This document shows positions 1 to 13,478 of a stretch of 64,000 nt of DNA, piece by piece. Origin of the DNA: Thermothelomyces thermophilus ATCC 42464 (taxonomy: Eukaryota; Ascomycota; Sordariomycetes; Sordariales; Chaetomiaceae); the NCBI RefSeq assembly GCF_000226095.1, contig NC_016472.1, forward strand, positions 1,178,001 through 1,242,000, in the 5' to 3' direction. Below the pieces are notes generated by a model. That model saw only the letters and a program-made list of their open reading frames with translations. It searched no databases and was not told where the DNA came from. The first letter of the stretch is position 1; every line of letters starts with the position of its first letter. A program made the translations under genes and the position numbers.

Positions 1-1877
1 CTTGTCAGGTTGGCCAGTGATTATTTTCGAATTTATCACGGAAGTGATATCGGCATTCGTATGCCACACACTAGAACTAGGGCACTTGCGTATATGCTTC
101 GTGTCGAGGGTGTAGTTATATAGCGTTGCCTAGGAGGTATTAGAATTCTCTCCCAAATCCTTCCCACTGTATATAGACTGTAGGTACTCTAATGCTAAGG
201 TAGGAGTGTTTCTTCCAGTAGCTTTCCTATATACGCTTATCTTTTCCGTGGTTCGCGTGTATAAACTAGTATTCTAGGTTCCGTACATCGTTATTAAGTT
301 GCTAATTATCAAGGTACTTGGTATAGCTATTAGGTCTATCATATACTACAAGCTGTTCTCCTTTAATGGCTTCCACGATACGTCAGAGTTCCCTCGTTTC
401 GTCCCTTATCTTATCGCTTTACTAGGCAAGTTAAGTCAAACGTTTATCCCGTTCGCGTAATTTCATATTAAGCCGGAAAACTTCGTTATAGTACCCTTCG
501 ATTCGTTCCTAGAGGAATAGAACATTAGGTCTAGGTCTTTCGGTTCCTTAGGTATCGGTCGTCTACGATCCATCCCGCCTCTACGTGATCGTGAAACCCT
601 ACTGTCTTAAGGCTAAGAGAGTCGAAATTAGTGGTATATACTCTCCTACCGTATCCTATTTAGCGAGACCTATCTCTAGGTTCACAATGACTAGTTCAGA
701 GTATAGTACTTGTCCGTCTTCTCTATTACCGTCGTGTCCGAAACTGTCTATGTCGCTATCCTTGTCTTTATAGCTTGTGGCTACTACTTTGGTAACGTTC
801 TTAGTAGTTTCGTCGATATCTACGATTTCTTTTCTAGGGACTAGTTTCTAGTCTTTCTTCGGGCTTTGACATTCTCGTTTATAGTGTCCTTTCTTTCTAT
901 AGTTATAGTAGGTAACGTTAGACTTGTCTTTAGCCGTCTTCTTCTTGTCCTGCTTCTGTGCTACGTCTATATCCATGGCTCCGGGGTACGTCCCGTACAA
1001 GGTACTGACGTATACTTGCTTTTTCTTGTCGTTAGGCTTAACCGTGGTTTCGTTTATTTGTCCTCGTTTCTACTACTCTCGTACGTAGAGTCGATTATCG
1101 ATTCTAATAGCCTGTACGATATATTCGTCTAAGGTCTTAGGCTAATTGTACTTATATAGCTTGTCTTTGACCTTTTCCTTTAAGCCGTTATAGAATAGTT
1201 ATATTAATGCCTTGTCGTTAAGCTAAGACTTAAACATGTCCTATCTAAACTATATGGCGTAGGAGGCTACTAACTTAGTCTGTCGGAGATTAGCAAGTCT
1301 TTCTTATATATAAATCTTCTCGTCTTTATCGCTAAAAACCTTCTAAAGCTCTTCTTCGAAACGGTTATAAGATCGGAAGACTGCCTATATAAACGCGTCT
1401 TGGTCGTCTTCGTCTTCCTTAGTGAGATAGTCGTTCCACGTAGGCTCGAACCATCTAAGTACCTTGCCCTCTAATCTCGTAGCTACGTAGAGAACTTTAG
1501 CTTTGTCATCCGGAAACTTGTTATTATTAAGCTAGAAGTAGGATCAGAGGTTTGTTAGGAATCCTACAAGATCCTCCTTAGTTCCTCCGTATTTGCCAGG
1601 TAGTTTAATCTTAATGCGGCTCGCTTTAGTAGTCTCGAGCGCTTCGATTTTAGCATAGGCCTTGTTAACTAGTTTCTACAAGTACTTTTTGCCATTCTTA
1701 AGTTCCTTAATTCGGGCTTAAGTAACCTTATCTCTCTAGTCTAACTCCTAAATCCGCTACTAGAGTTAACCAATCTAGGCAAGCAGCTATTCGGCCGTAA
1801 CGTTAATAGCTATATCGATATCAAGGTCAAGGTCACCTCTGTTCTAAACTATAATAGAACAAGGGGAGTAGTAACAA
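1..1877 (-). mobile_element. Family A Ty3/gypsy, antisense gag fragment
   Basis: This stretch is the reverse complement of the gag region of the better preserved family A copy at 20832-22700. On the minus strand it runs from the LTR at 1878-2301 through gag towards the window edge, where it is cut off. The zinc-knuckle region lies near 850-900. Stops are frequent and mostly TAG/TAA, as RIP leaves them. No intact protein can be expected. The fragment appears to have inserted into another family A copy, because RNase H sequence on the opposite strand begins directly at 2302. Confidence 0.8.
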
Positions 1878-2301
1878 TATATAACAAACCTAGCTTAGAC
1901 TTCTTCTAAAAGGGTTTAGACAAAGGTAGATTGAGCAGGACAGGTAGGCAGGTCGTCTAAGGGATTCGGTAAAGCCAAAGGGTTTATAACAACACTTAGA
2001 GTTGTCTCTCACAGTAATTAGCAATGCTTGGTATAAGTACTATGATTGTGATTGTTACCACTGGTGAACTCCTAGAGTTCGCCAGAGTCCGGTGGAACGA
2101 GTGACTATATACAATTCCCTGTCCTTCTTCCTTGAGTCTTGATCGTGAGATCGCTGCTACGATCCTGCGATCGTTACCCAAGTGCTTATCTTAATCGAAG
2201 TGCGATCACTGCGATCACTTCCTGATTGGTCCTTAGGTCTTGTGGTTCCTGATTGGTCCTGTGCGCCTTGCCGGGTCGCCTTATATAGCCAAATCGTGAC
2301 A
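1878..2301 (-). repeat. Family A LTR, U3 variant beta (minus orientation)
   Basis: The left part, near 1880-2075, matches the shared 3' half of all family A LTRs in reverse complement. The right edge ends in CGTGACA, the complement of the TGTCACG LTR start. The middle (about 2100-2260) does not match the LTRs at 4695, 6101 or 8043, so it is a separate U3 variant. It is the 5' LTR of the minus-strand gag at 1-1877. Confidence 0.75.
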
Positions 2302-4694
2302 CTTTACGATGACGAAGGAGCTTAATAGATGATAAATACGATAGGTAGAATTCCTTGTGGAATTTAATTTTGAAATCTGCTATAAGAAGGGCAAAGAGAA
2401 CGTATAAGCAGATGCCTTAAGCCGACGAACGGATTATATAGAAGGACAAACGGAAATAACGCTACCGTTATTTAAGGAATAAATAGATAGAACGCTATAT
2501 TACGAAACGCAGACATCCGTAGAAGACAATCTACTTAACCCGTTCCTAGAATGTTATATAATCTTTCGAGAAGAAAGGATTAACGAGGCATAGTATCAAG
2601 TAACACCTAGACTAGTGGTACCTAATGAAGTGGAAGAAAAAGATAGGAAACTCTAGTACCGAGGCAAAGCGTATATCTACGACAAAGATTAATAGCTACA
2701 AATGATTCGAGAACTTTACAAGTCGAAACTTGGAGGATATAAAGGAGTCACGAAGACTATCGTATAAGTCAAGAAACACTACGACTTTCTATAGTTAACG
2801 ATATAAGTTAAGGAAGTCATACGGAACTATAACATTTACAACTAAAGCAAAACAGCATAATATAAGCTATATGGCCTACTTTAGCTACTACTAATAGCTA
2901 ACAAACTATAGAGCTTGGTTATAATAGACTTTATTATAAAGCTACTAGAATCTAAGGACACGGCTATAGGGGTAATCTATAATAGTATTCTTACTATAAT
3001 AGACCGCCTAACTAAATAGGTATACTTCTTTCCCTATAAGAAGTCCTAGATAGTAGAATAATTGGCAGATATAATCTATTAGCAAGTCATATTAGTATAT
3101 GCTTAGCTATAGGAATAGATTACTAATAGAGATACCAAGTTTATATTAAAGTTCTAGTAAGCATTAATATAACGATTAGGCGTTAATAGTAAGCTATTAA
3201 CGGCATATTACCTATAGACCGACAGACAAACAGAGCGACTAAACCAAGTTATCGAATAGTACCTTTATTCTTACATTAACTACTAGCAAGACAATTAAGT
3301 TATACTATTACTAATAGCACAACTCGCTTACAACACAACGCCAATAGAAACGACCAAAGTCACACCATTCTTCACGAACTACAGATATAAGGCAGACCTT
3401 AGGCAAGGACCAAAGGTCACAGTGCCGAGAGCAGTAGTCAAAGCAGAACAAATGCATATACTATACAAGAAGCTTAAAAACGAACTTAAGTTTGTCAGAA
3501 CCAGAATAAAGAACTATTACGACAAACATAGGCTCAAGGGACCTCGCCTAGAGAGGGGAGACAAAGTCTACCTAGTTATACGAAACTTACGAACCAAACG
3601 ACTAAGTACGAAGTTAAACTTTAAGAAGGTCGGACCCTTTGTTATCAAGGAACGAATTTCGACATCTAACTATCGACTATCATTACCATTATCTATACGA
3701 CTACGGATGGATGTTTTTCATATTTTACTTCTCGAACTAGCACCAAAGAACGCCAAGGTTACTACGTATATTAAAGCAAAGGACAAAGAAGAAGAATAGG
3801 ACGTCGAAGAAATTCTAGATTTACGTATTATTAATAGAGAGCTATAGTATCTAGTTAAATAGCTTGATTTCGGACTAGAAGATAACTTATAGGAACCTAT
3901 TAAGAACCTAAATTGCCCTAAGAAACTAGAGCAGTTCTACTAGTGGAATCCTAACCAGCTATAAGAACCGGCTCCAAAGCCTATTCCCCGATAGAAAAAG
4001 AGAGGAACCTGCTAGAATTAGGACTAGGATCTAACCTAATTGACTCCTAATCAAACACGTCAAAAGCACCTAACGCCTAAGCCTGACCCGCGAGGGTCTA
4101 CGTCTCCGACATTAGCAGAGGGGTATCTAGTTCTTCCTCCTCCTCCAGACAAGCTATGCTATAATGAAAAACTTCGGCACTACGATCATACAGGGATTGC
4201 TATAAACGACGTAATTGACTTAAACGACTTAGTATCTGAGCAAGTAGCGCCTCGGTCTTAGCAATCTCTCTCGAAACCTTCTCCTACTCTGACAAATTCG
4301 AAAGGACTAAGATAGTTAGCTACCTAAGACTACAAAAAAAAAAAATAAGAAACCTATAGGCATCTATAACGTTTAGACTATTACACTTCTTGCTTATATA
4401 AACATAGTTTTGACACTTGTTTAAACCTTCTATTATTATATAACGCCTTTATAGCTTCGTATTCTAACAACGCTTGTAAGGTATAGCGACCTTGTAACCC
4501 TCTTGCTTAATCTTGATCGCAATAGCGTGTTGTTTACGTTTAAGATCGCGACGATTCCTAGGAATACGATTAGCTATAATAAAAGGAAGTTAGTAGAAGA
4601 AGGACATTACCTACTAGAAAAAGGGGGGTGTTAGTGGTATTTGAAACAAGTCATAAGAAGCTTTTAGGTCGAAAGCCCTAAAGAGGGGGCATCA
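2302..4694 (+). mobile_element. Family A Ty3/gypsy, 3' pol fragment with chromodomain
   Basis: With TAG/TAA read as Gln, the plus strand gives the end of RNase H (KKGKENVQADALSRR near 2385-2425), an integrase core (about 2900-3400), the integrase C-terminal region (open at 3422-3799) and a chromodomain-like tail near 3799-3960 (EILDLRIINRELQYLVK). It begins abruptly at 2302 beside a minus-strand LTR, so the 5' part was lost or displaced. A further open stretch at 4040-4261 has no recognised domain. A purine-rich tract (4680-4690) precedes the LTR at 4695. The element is dead because of the many RIP stops. Confidence 0.8.
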
Positions 4695-5277
4695 TGTCAC
4701 GAGCTAACTATATACCGCGACCCGGTAGGGCATAGAAGGCTGAATAAGCTACTAATCAAGAAGGGCACGAAGCAAGGCTGACATGGGATCGCTAGGGAGC
4801 GTAGGCTACTATAGGCAAACGATTGCCAAAAAGGGAAAGATAGCGGAGGATAGCTAGCTACCAAAGGCGATCCAAGGGCAGGATAGAAAGGGATTATAAG
4901 CGATCGGCAGAAGTATATATATATGTAAATAGTCACTCGTTATAGTAGACTCTAGGAGTTCACTAGTGATAGCAACCTAACCTATAATTACCGGTATTTA
5001 TACCAAGTATCACTGACCATTGTGGGAGATAACTCTAGTGTTGTTATGAACCTTTTGGCTTTACCGAATTCCTTAGATGACCTGTACGCTTGTCCTACTT
5101 AATTTACCTCCGTCTAAACCCTTTTAGAAGAAGTCTGAGCTAGGTTTGTCATATAACTCTAATGTTGTTATAAACCCTTTAGCTTTACTAAATCCCTTAG
5201 ACAACCTATATACTTGTCTTACTTAATCTACCTTTATCTAAACCCTTTTAGAAGAAGTCTAAGTTAGGTTCGTTATA
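4695..5277 (+). repeat. Family A LTR, U3 variant alpha, with internal tandem duplication
   Basis: It starts TGTCACGAGC after a polypurine tract and ends GGTTCGTTATA before gag. It is about 124 bp longer than the 459-bp alpha LTRs at 6101 and 13479 because its terminal segment is present twice: 5029-5152 and 5153-5276. The same LTR lies between a pol fragment on its left and a gag start on its right, as in tandem elements sharing one LTR. Confidence 0.75.
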
Positions 5278-5609
5278 CATTGCTATTACTCCCTTTGTTC
5301 TATTATAGTTTAGGACGAAGGTAATTTCGACCTCGATATTAATATGACTACTAACGTTATAGCCGAATAGCTGCTTACCTAGCTTGGTTAACTCTATTAG
5401 CGGATCTAGGAGTGAAACTAGAGAGATAAGGCTGTTTAAGCTCGAATCAAAGAACTCGAGAACGGTGAAAAGCACTTATAGAAGCTAGTCAATAAGGCTT
5501 ATACCAAAATTAAGGCACTTGAAGGCGCTAAAGCGAGCCGTATTAAGATCGAACTACCTAGTAAATATAGAGGAACTAAGGAGGATCTTATAGGGTTCCT
5601 AACAAACCT
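5278..5609 (+). mobile_element. Family A gag 5' fragment
   Basis: This directly follows the LTR and matches the start of gag in the copy at 20832-21160 (an FDLDI...AEQLL-like beginning, then a Lys/Glu-rich helix). The match stops at about 5609, where Tad-like LINE sequence begins. It is a truncated RIP fossil with no function expected. Confidence 0.7.
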
Positions 5610-6100
5610 ACCTAGGCATAGGTAGCTATAATCTCGTAATAAGAGGTAATAGGCCCCTATAGAGGCCTACTATTAGCTAAGGTAGTGCCGTTACAGGCCT
5701 TATAGGAGGTTACGATATAGAATGTAAGCCTATAGGAGAACCTTAAAGCCCGAACCCTAGCTAAAATAGTCTAAGCAGTTAATAGGGCTTCTAGCCGCTA
5801 GGGAGCCGTTACAGCTAGGAAGCTCTTAAGTAGGGATATAGTAATAGTCTTTAAGGATAAGGCTACTAAGGATTAGTATTTAGTTAACAAGCAATAAGTA
5901 GTTATAGCCTTTAGAGAGGAGGCTAAGGAGGTTAGTAGGGCTTATATAGTTCTAGCTAAAGGAGTCTAGAAAGAGGAGCTATAGGGGGTTAGCAAACAAG
6001 ACTTTAAAGGGGCTATAGGCCTATACTTAATCGAAATAGTTAAGTTCCGGCTACTAAAGAACCTATAGAGAAAGTAGGCTATAGTACTTCTAGGCCTATA
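5610..6100 (+). mobile_element. Tad-like LINE, left part of ORF1
   Basis: With RIP stops read as Gln, this encodes a segment of Tad-type ORF1 (DIVIVFKDKATKDQYLVNK near 5835-5890) ending in VLLGL. The frame then continues exactly at 13943 after the family A insertion and one ctata copy are removed. The sequence is rich in CC, GG and GC but almost without CA or TG. The 5' end of the LINE is missing. Confidence 0.75.
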
Positions 6101-6559
6101 TATGACGAACCCAACTTAGACTTCTTCTAAAAGGGTTTAGACGGAGGTAAATTAAGCGGGACAAGCGTATAGGTCGTCTAAGGGATTCGGTAAAGCCAAA
6201 GGGTTTACAACAATACTAGAGTTATCTCCTACAATGGTTAGTAATGCTTGGTATAAATACCGGTAATTATAGGTTAGGTTGCTATCACTAGTGAACTCCT
6301 AGAGTCCACCATAACGAGTGACTATTTATATATATATATACTTCTACCGATCGCTTATAGTCCCTTTCTATCCTGCCCTTGGATCGCCTCTGGTAGCCAG
6401 CTATCCTCTGCTATCTTTCCCTTTTTGGTAATCGTTCGCCTGTGGTAGCCCGTACTCCCTAGCGATCCCATGTTAGCCTCGCTTCGTGCCCTTCTTGATT
6501 GGTGGCTCATTCAGCCTTCCATGCCCCACCGGGTCGCGGTATATAGTTAGCTCGTGACA
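6101..6559 (-). repeat. Family A LTR, alpha (3' LTR of the composite)
   Basis: It begins TATGACGAAC and ends GCTCGTGACA on the plus strand. It matches 13479-13937 along its whole length and differs mainly by C/T and G/A changes, so the two are a true LTR pair. Confidence 0.8.
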
Positions 6560-8042
6560 TCTCGTCCCTTATCTTATTGCTCTACTAGGCAAGTCAAATC
6601 AAGCGTCTATCCCATTCGCGTAGTTCCATGTTAAGCCGGAAAACTTCGTTACGATACTATTCGATTCGTTCCTAGAGGAATAGAACATTAGGTCTAGGTC
6701 TTTCGATTCCTTAGGTATTAGTTATCTATAATCTATCCCGCCTCTATATAACTATAAAACCCTACTGTCTCAAGGCTAGGAGAATCGAAACTAGCGATAT
6801 ATATTCTCCTGCCATATCCTATTCGGCAAGACCTATTTCTAGATCTATAGTGACTAGTTCGGAGTACGGTGCTTGTTCGTCTTCACTATTGTCGTCATAT
6901 CCGAGACTATCTGTGTCACTACTCCTATCTTCGTAGCTCGTGGCCGCTACTTTGATAACGTCCTTGGTAGTTTCGTCAATAGCCATAATTTCCTTCCTAG
7001 GGACTAGTTTCTAGTCTTTCTTTAGGCTTTAGTATTCTTGCTTATAGTGCCCTTTCTTTCTATAGTTATAGTAGGTAATATTAGACTTATCTTTAGTCGT
7101 CTTCTTCTGGTCCTGCTTCTACATTGTATCTATATCTATAGCTCTAGGGTATATCCTATACGAGGTACTAATATATACTCGCTTTTTCTTATCGTTAGCC
7201 TTAACTACGGTTCCGTTTATTTGTCCTTGTTTCTATTACTCTTATATATAGAGTTAATTATCGATTCTAATAGCCTATACGATATATTTGTCTAGGGTCT
7301 TAGGCCGATCGTACTTATATAGCTCGTCTTTAACCTTTTCCTTTAAGCTATTATAAAATAGTTATATTAACGCCTCGTCGTTAAGCTAAGACTTGAACAT
7401 GTCCTATCTAAACTATATAGTATAGGAGGCTGCTAACTTGGTCTATCGGAGATTGGCGAGTCTTTCTTATATATAAATCTTCTCGTCTTTGTCGCTAAAA
7501 ACCTTCTAAAGCTCTTCTTCGAAACGGTCGTAAGATCGGAAGACTGCCTACGTAAACGCGTCTCGGTCGTCTTTGTCTTCCTTAGTAAGATAGTTATTCT
7601 ATATAGGCTCGAACTATCTAAGTACCTTACCCTCTAATCTCGTGGCTATATAGAGAACTTTAGCTTTATCGTCTGGAAACTTGTCATTATTAAGCCAGAA
7701 GTAGGATCAGAGGTTTATTAGGAATCCTATAAGATCCTCCTTAGTTCCTCTATAGTTACCAGGTAGTTCGATCTTAATACGGCTCGCTTTGGCAGTCTTA
7801 AGCGCTTCGATTTTGGTATAGGCCTCGTTAACCAGTTTCTACGAGTACTTTTTGCCATTCTCGAGTTTCTTAATTCGGGCTTAAGTAACCTTATCTCTCT
7901 AGTCCAACTCCTAGATCTGCTGCTAGAGTTGACTAAGCTAGGCAAGCAGCTATTCGGCCGTGACGTTAGTAGCTATGTCGATGTCAAGGTCGAGGTCACC
8001 TCTGTTCTGAACTATGATAGAACAAAGGGAGTGGTAACAATG
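6560..8042 (-). mobile_element. Family A gag fragment (inner element)
   Basis: Minus-strand gag belongs to the inner element whose 5' LTR lies at 8043-8469. Sequence and order match 1-1877 and 12000-13478. It is cut at 6560, where it meets the 3' LTR of the outer element, so pol and the 3' LTR of this inner copy have been deleted. Confidence 0.7.
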
Positions 8043-8469
8043 TATGACGAACCTAGCTTAGACTTCTTCTAAAAGGGTTTAGACGAAGGTAGATTGAGCG
8101 GGACAGGTAGGCAGGTCGTCTAAGGGATTTGGTGAAGCTAAAGGGTTTATAATAACACTTAGAGTTGTCTCTTATAGTAATTAACAATGCTTGGTATAAG
8201 TACTATAATTATAATTATTACTACTAGTAAACTCCTAGAGTCTACTATAACGAGTGACTATCTATATGTATATATAATCCTGGGATTACTAGTGGTCGTG
8301 GTGATCCTCTGTACTAGCTTACCTGGCTTACGTCGTGAGCTAGTAATCCTCTGCTAGGATCATTTCTTGCCAAGTGTGATCCTATCCTAATTGGTCCATC
8401 ATTCTTCGGCTTGATTAGCCCGTTTGTATCAGTGGCCTAGGCGGCAGCTACATATATATTTCCGTGATA
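8043..8469 (-). repeat. Family A LTR, U3 variant gamma
   Basis: The left part (8043-8255) is the shared terminal segment of family A LTRs. The right part (about 8270-8460) is unlike the alpha, beta or delta variants. It ends CCGTGATA, a RIP form of CGTGACA, directly against integrase sequence of the outer element. Confidence 0.7.
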
Positions 8470-11400
8470 AGTAAGAATACTATTATAGATTACCCCTATA
8501 GCCGTATCCTTGGATTTTGGCAGTTTCGTGATAAAGTCCATTATAACTAAACTCTATAGTTTATCGGCTATTAGTAGTGGCTAAAGTAGCCTATATAGCT
8601 TATATTATACTATTTTGCTTCGATTGTAGATGTTATAGTTCTATATGACTTCCTTAACTCGTATTATTAACTATAGAAAGTCATAGTATTTCTTAACTTA
8701 TACAATAGTCTTCGTAACTCCTTTGTATCCTCCGAGTTTCAACTCGTAGAGTTCTCGAATCATTTATAGCTATTAATCTTTATTATAGATATACGCTTTG
8801 CCTCGGTACTAGAGTTTCCTATCTTTTTCTTCTACTTCATCAGGTACTACTAGTCTAGGTATTGCTTGATACTATGCCTTGTCGATCCTTTCTTCTCGAA
8901 AGATTATATAGCATTCTAGGAACAAGTCAAGTAGATCGTCTTCTACAGGTATTTACGTTTTATAATACAGCGTTCCGTCTGTTTATTCCTTGAATAACGG
9001 TGGCGTTATTTCCGTTTGTCCTTCCGTATGATCCATTCGTCGGCTTAGGGCGTCCGCTTGTACGTTCTCTTTGCCCTTCTTATAGCAGATCTTAAAATTG
9101 AATTCTATAAGGAATTCTACCTATCGTATTTGTCGTCCGTTAAGCTCCTTTATCGTTATAAAGTATTGTAAGTTCTTGTAATCTATATACACTTATACTA
9201 GTTCGATCGTACTACTAAGGTATAGTTACTATTCCTTAAAAGCTTCGACAATTATAAGTAGTTCCTTATTATAGATTGGATAATTGAGATATAGTCTATT
9301 AAGCTTCTTTAAAAAGAAGGCTATAAGATATAGCTTCCCTTATTCGTCTTATTATCCTAACTGTCCTCTAATGGCATAGTCTAAAGCGTCCGTTTCTACC
9401 TCAAATGGCTTTTTGGGGTCTAGTAGCACCAGTATTAGATCTTTAGTAATGGCGTTATAGATCTGTATAAATGCTTGCTTATGCTATTCTTCCTATTAGA
9501 ATTTAGCGTTCTTCTTAGTAAGTTCGTATAAAGGTCTTACGATCGCTCTAAAGTTCCTAATAAACATCTGGTAGAAGTTCGTAAACCTAATGAAACTTCG
9601 TACTCCTATAACTGACGTCGGTCGTAGCTAATCCTTAATAGCTTTAACCTTTAAAGGTTCTATCTAGATTTATCCTAGGGATATTTCGTATCCTAAAAAC
9701 ACTGTCTTCGTAACGTGGAATTCGCTTTTTTCCTTGTTAACTGATAGCTTGTACGTATATAATGTATCTAGTACTGCTCATACGTGCTTCTAGTGTTTAT
9801 CTATCGTTTTAGAGAAGATAAGTATATTATTAAGATAATATACCGCAAATTTGTCAAGAAAGGATCAGATAGCTTGATTAATTAGGGCTTAGAACGTTGT
9901 TAGCGCGTTTGTAAGTCTAAATGGTATAACAAGGTACTCATAGTGGCCATAGGGTATCCTAAAGGCCGTTTTCTACTTGTCGCTTTCTTTGATCTGTATA
10001 TAGTTATAGGCCGATAGCAAGTTAAGACGCGTAAAATATTAGGCTCCTGCTAACTAATCTCGGAGCCGTGAGATTAGCGGTAACGGGTATTAGTTTTTCA
10101 CGGTCTGTTTATTAAGTTACTAATAGTCGACATATAACTATAGCTTTCTATCTTTCTTAGGCATAAATAGGATTAGGTAGCCTGCTAGTAATGTCGATAG
10201 GCAGATATATCCTCTTCGAAGATTCTCCTCTAAATATTACTTAAGTTCTTCGTTCTATATCTAGCTCGTATAATAAATCTTAAAGAACTTTAGTCATGCT
10301 CTTTCCTTAAACTTGATCTTATAATCCTATAGGCTATATTCTAGTAGTCCTTCTAGATACTTTAGTTCGAATGCTAGATATCCTTTGTATTCCTTCGGTA
10401 CTTTCCTAGTCTTGTCTTGTCTCTTAGCTTTCTAATAGTATACGAACTTGGTTCTATCTATAGCGATACTAGCGATTTCTCTTATCTTAACCTACTACTC
10501 TAGTTATAGTGCTCCGCATTTATTAACAGAGAGAACAGCTATTAGTAGTTTAGCTCGTTCCTCCTGTCGTAACATCGGTATCATTATATCACTTCTTCTA
10601 GAGTCTATAGTAGTCTGCCTACCACTGTCTGTCTCTTGTGGTAGATCTGTAGGATATGCCTTCCCTTAAGCATTGTCTGCTCGCGATCCTTATATGCTCC
10701 CTATCTTGCTAGTTGAATACAACTCCGTTCGGGGTTATAGGTAGCTACCATTCTTCTAGCTAATGTCTAGGTTATAATCTTTATACTATAGTAATCCTAA
10801 TATTATATCTTTATTATTACCTATGTCTATAATACTAAATATGACTACTATAGTCTTCTTTACTATAGTAATGTTAATCGGTTCGGTCTCCCTATATATC
10901 TATTACATCGGAAATGGCCCTTTGACTATGCTATACTTCTGCTTTATTCTCTAGGGTATCTGTAGCTAATTTACAAGTGTCGGCGAAATTAGGTTTATCT
11001 CTGCTCTACTATCTACTAGTGCGAGCATTTTGTGCTATTTCTATTGTGCTATTGTCTATAATTGCTTGTCTTGCCGCCGTTATCTAAAGATTATAGCGAT
11101 TTCCCATGTTTCTACTAAGAGGTCTCAATATAGTGGTCTCTTATATTAGTTCCTCCTATACTACGCTATTACTTGCTACTATGTAGGCGTTAATAGTTTT
11201 CGGGCCCCTTGAAGGGCCCTAACCCGTTTCCTAGGTTAGTACTAACCTCTTTAGTTATTTAGCTAATAGCAGCTTCGTCGATTATACTTATTTCTATAGG
11301 CTACTAAGTACCTGTAGCTTCCTACTATTAGGTCCGTTTTGCTTTTCGTTATATATGCCATAGCTTTATCTAAAGCTCCTAGATCCACGATTTCTTTTCA

Positions 11401-13478
11401 TCTGCGTAGTAGAGGCAGTCATTACTCCGGCACAAGTCCTATATATCTCGTCTCATTCTATAGTACCTAGGCTGGGCTCATTTTGGAACTACTATGATGC
11501 CTTCTAGATCGCGGGCTTCGATCTTCTAGAGCAATTCGGCCGCTCTATTTCCTATATTATAGACCCATTCTATAGGGCGGAGGCTTCTATCCTCATTTCC
11601 TTGTCGGGTTGGCTAGTAATTATTTTTAAATTTGTCGTAAAAGTGGTATCGGCATTCGTATACTATATATTGGAACTAGGGCACTTGTATATATGCCTTA
11701 TATTGTAGGTATAGTCACGTAGCATTGCCTAGAAGGTATTAGAATTCTTTTCTAAATCCTTCCTACTATATATAGACTATAGATACTCTAATGCTAAGGT
11801 AGGAGTATTTCTTCTAATAGCTTTCCTATATACGCTTATCTTTTCCACAGTTCGTACGTATAAACTAGTACTCGGGGTTCTATACGTTGTAGCTAAGTTA
11901 CTAGTCATCAAAATGCTCGGCGTAGCTATTAGGCCTATTATATATTACAGGCTGTTCCCTTTTAATAATTTCTACGATACGTCAGAGTTCCCTTATCTTG
12001 TCCCTCATCTTATCACTCTACTAGGCAAGTCAAATCAAGCGTCTATCCTATTTATATAGTTCCATGTCAAGCCGGAAAACTTCGTTACAATACTATTCGA
12101 TTCGTTCCTAGAGGAATAGAACATTAGGTCCGGGTCTTTCGATTCCTTAGGTATCAGTCATCTACAATCTATCCTACCTCTAGGTGACTATGAAACCCCA
12201 CTACCTTAGGGCTAGGAGAATCGAAATTGGTAGTATATATTCTCTTGCCGTGTCCCATTTAGCAAGACCTATCTCTAGGTCTACCGTGACTAGTTCGGAG
12301 TATAGTGCTTATTTATCTTTACCGTCGCTATCGTGTCCGAGACTGTCCGTATCGCTATTCCTGTCTTTATAGCTCGTGGCCACTACTTTGATAACATCCT
12401 TGGCGGTTTTGTTAATAGCTATGATTTCCTTTCTGGGGACTAGTTTCTAGTCTTTCTTTAGGCTTTGACATTCTTATTTATAATGCCCTTTCTTTCTATA
12501 GTTATAGTAGGTAACGTTAGACTTGTCTTTGGCTATCTTTTTCTTATCTTGCTTCTATGCTATATCTATATCTATAGCTCTAGGATACGTCCTATGTAAT
12601 ATATTAACATATACTTGTTTTTTCTTATCGTTAGCCTTGACCGTAGTTCTATTTATCTAACCTTATTTCTACTACTCTTATATATAGAGTTAATTATCGA
12701 TTCTAATGGCCTATATAATATATTTATCTAGGGTCTTAGGCTAGTTATACTTATATAGCTCGTCTTTAACCTTTTCCTTTAAGCTATTATAGAATAGTTA
12801 TATTAATACCTTATTATTAAGCTAAGACTTAAGTATATCCTATCTAAACTATATAGTATAAAAGGCTACTAACTTAGTCTATCGGAGATTAGTAAGTCTT
12901 TCCTATATATAAATCTTCTTATCTTTATCACTAAAAACCTTCTAAAGCTCTTCTTTAAAACGGTCATAGGATTAAAAGACTACCTATATAAATACGTCTC
13001 GATTATCTTTATCTTCCTTAGTAAGATAGTCATTCTATATAGGCTCGAACCATCTAAGTGCCTTACTCTCTAGTCTTATAGCTATATAGAGGACTTTGGC
13101 TTTGTCATCTAGAAACTTGTCGTCATTAAGCTAGAAGTAGGATCGGAGGTTCGTTAGGAATCCTATAAGATCCTCCTTAGTTCCTCTATATTTACTAGGT
13201 AGTTCGATCTTAATGCGGCTTGCTTTGGCGCCCTTAAGTGCCTTGATTTTAGTATAGGCCTCGTTAATTAGCTTCTATAAGTGCTTTTCGCCGTTTTCGA
13301 GTTCCTTGATCTAAGCTTAAGTAACCTTATCTCTCTAGTCTAACTCCTAGATCCGCTGCTAAAGTTGACCGAGCTAGGCAAGCAGCTGTTTAGCCGTAAC
13401 GTTGGTAGCTATGTCAATGTCGAGGTCGAAATTACCTCTATTCTGAGCTATAACAGAACAAAGGGAGTAATAGCAACG
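8470..13478 (-). pseudogene. Family A gag-pol fossil (outer element)
   Basis: On the minus strand, from 13478 leftwards, the order is gag (about 13450-11400), protease region, reverse transcriptase (about 10300-9700), RNase H (about 9450-9050) and integrase, which stops at 8470. The counterpart of each block can be followed in the plus-strand copy at 20832-26800. In-frame TAG/TAA stops are dense. The C-terminal integrase and chromodomain are absent. Confidence 0.75.

Noticed and set aside
3422-3799. 125-codon frame as an independent host gene
   Set aside because: It is the integrase C-terminal region of a RIPed gypsy element and lies in frame with the flanking pol sequence.
10448-10669. 73-codon frame, also found inverted at 23641-23862
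   Set aside because: It recurs because both are the same stretch of family A pol read on the wrong strand. The sense strand carries pol.
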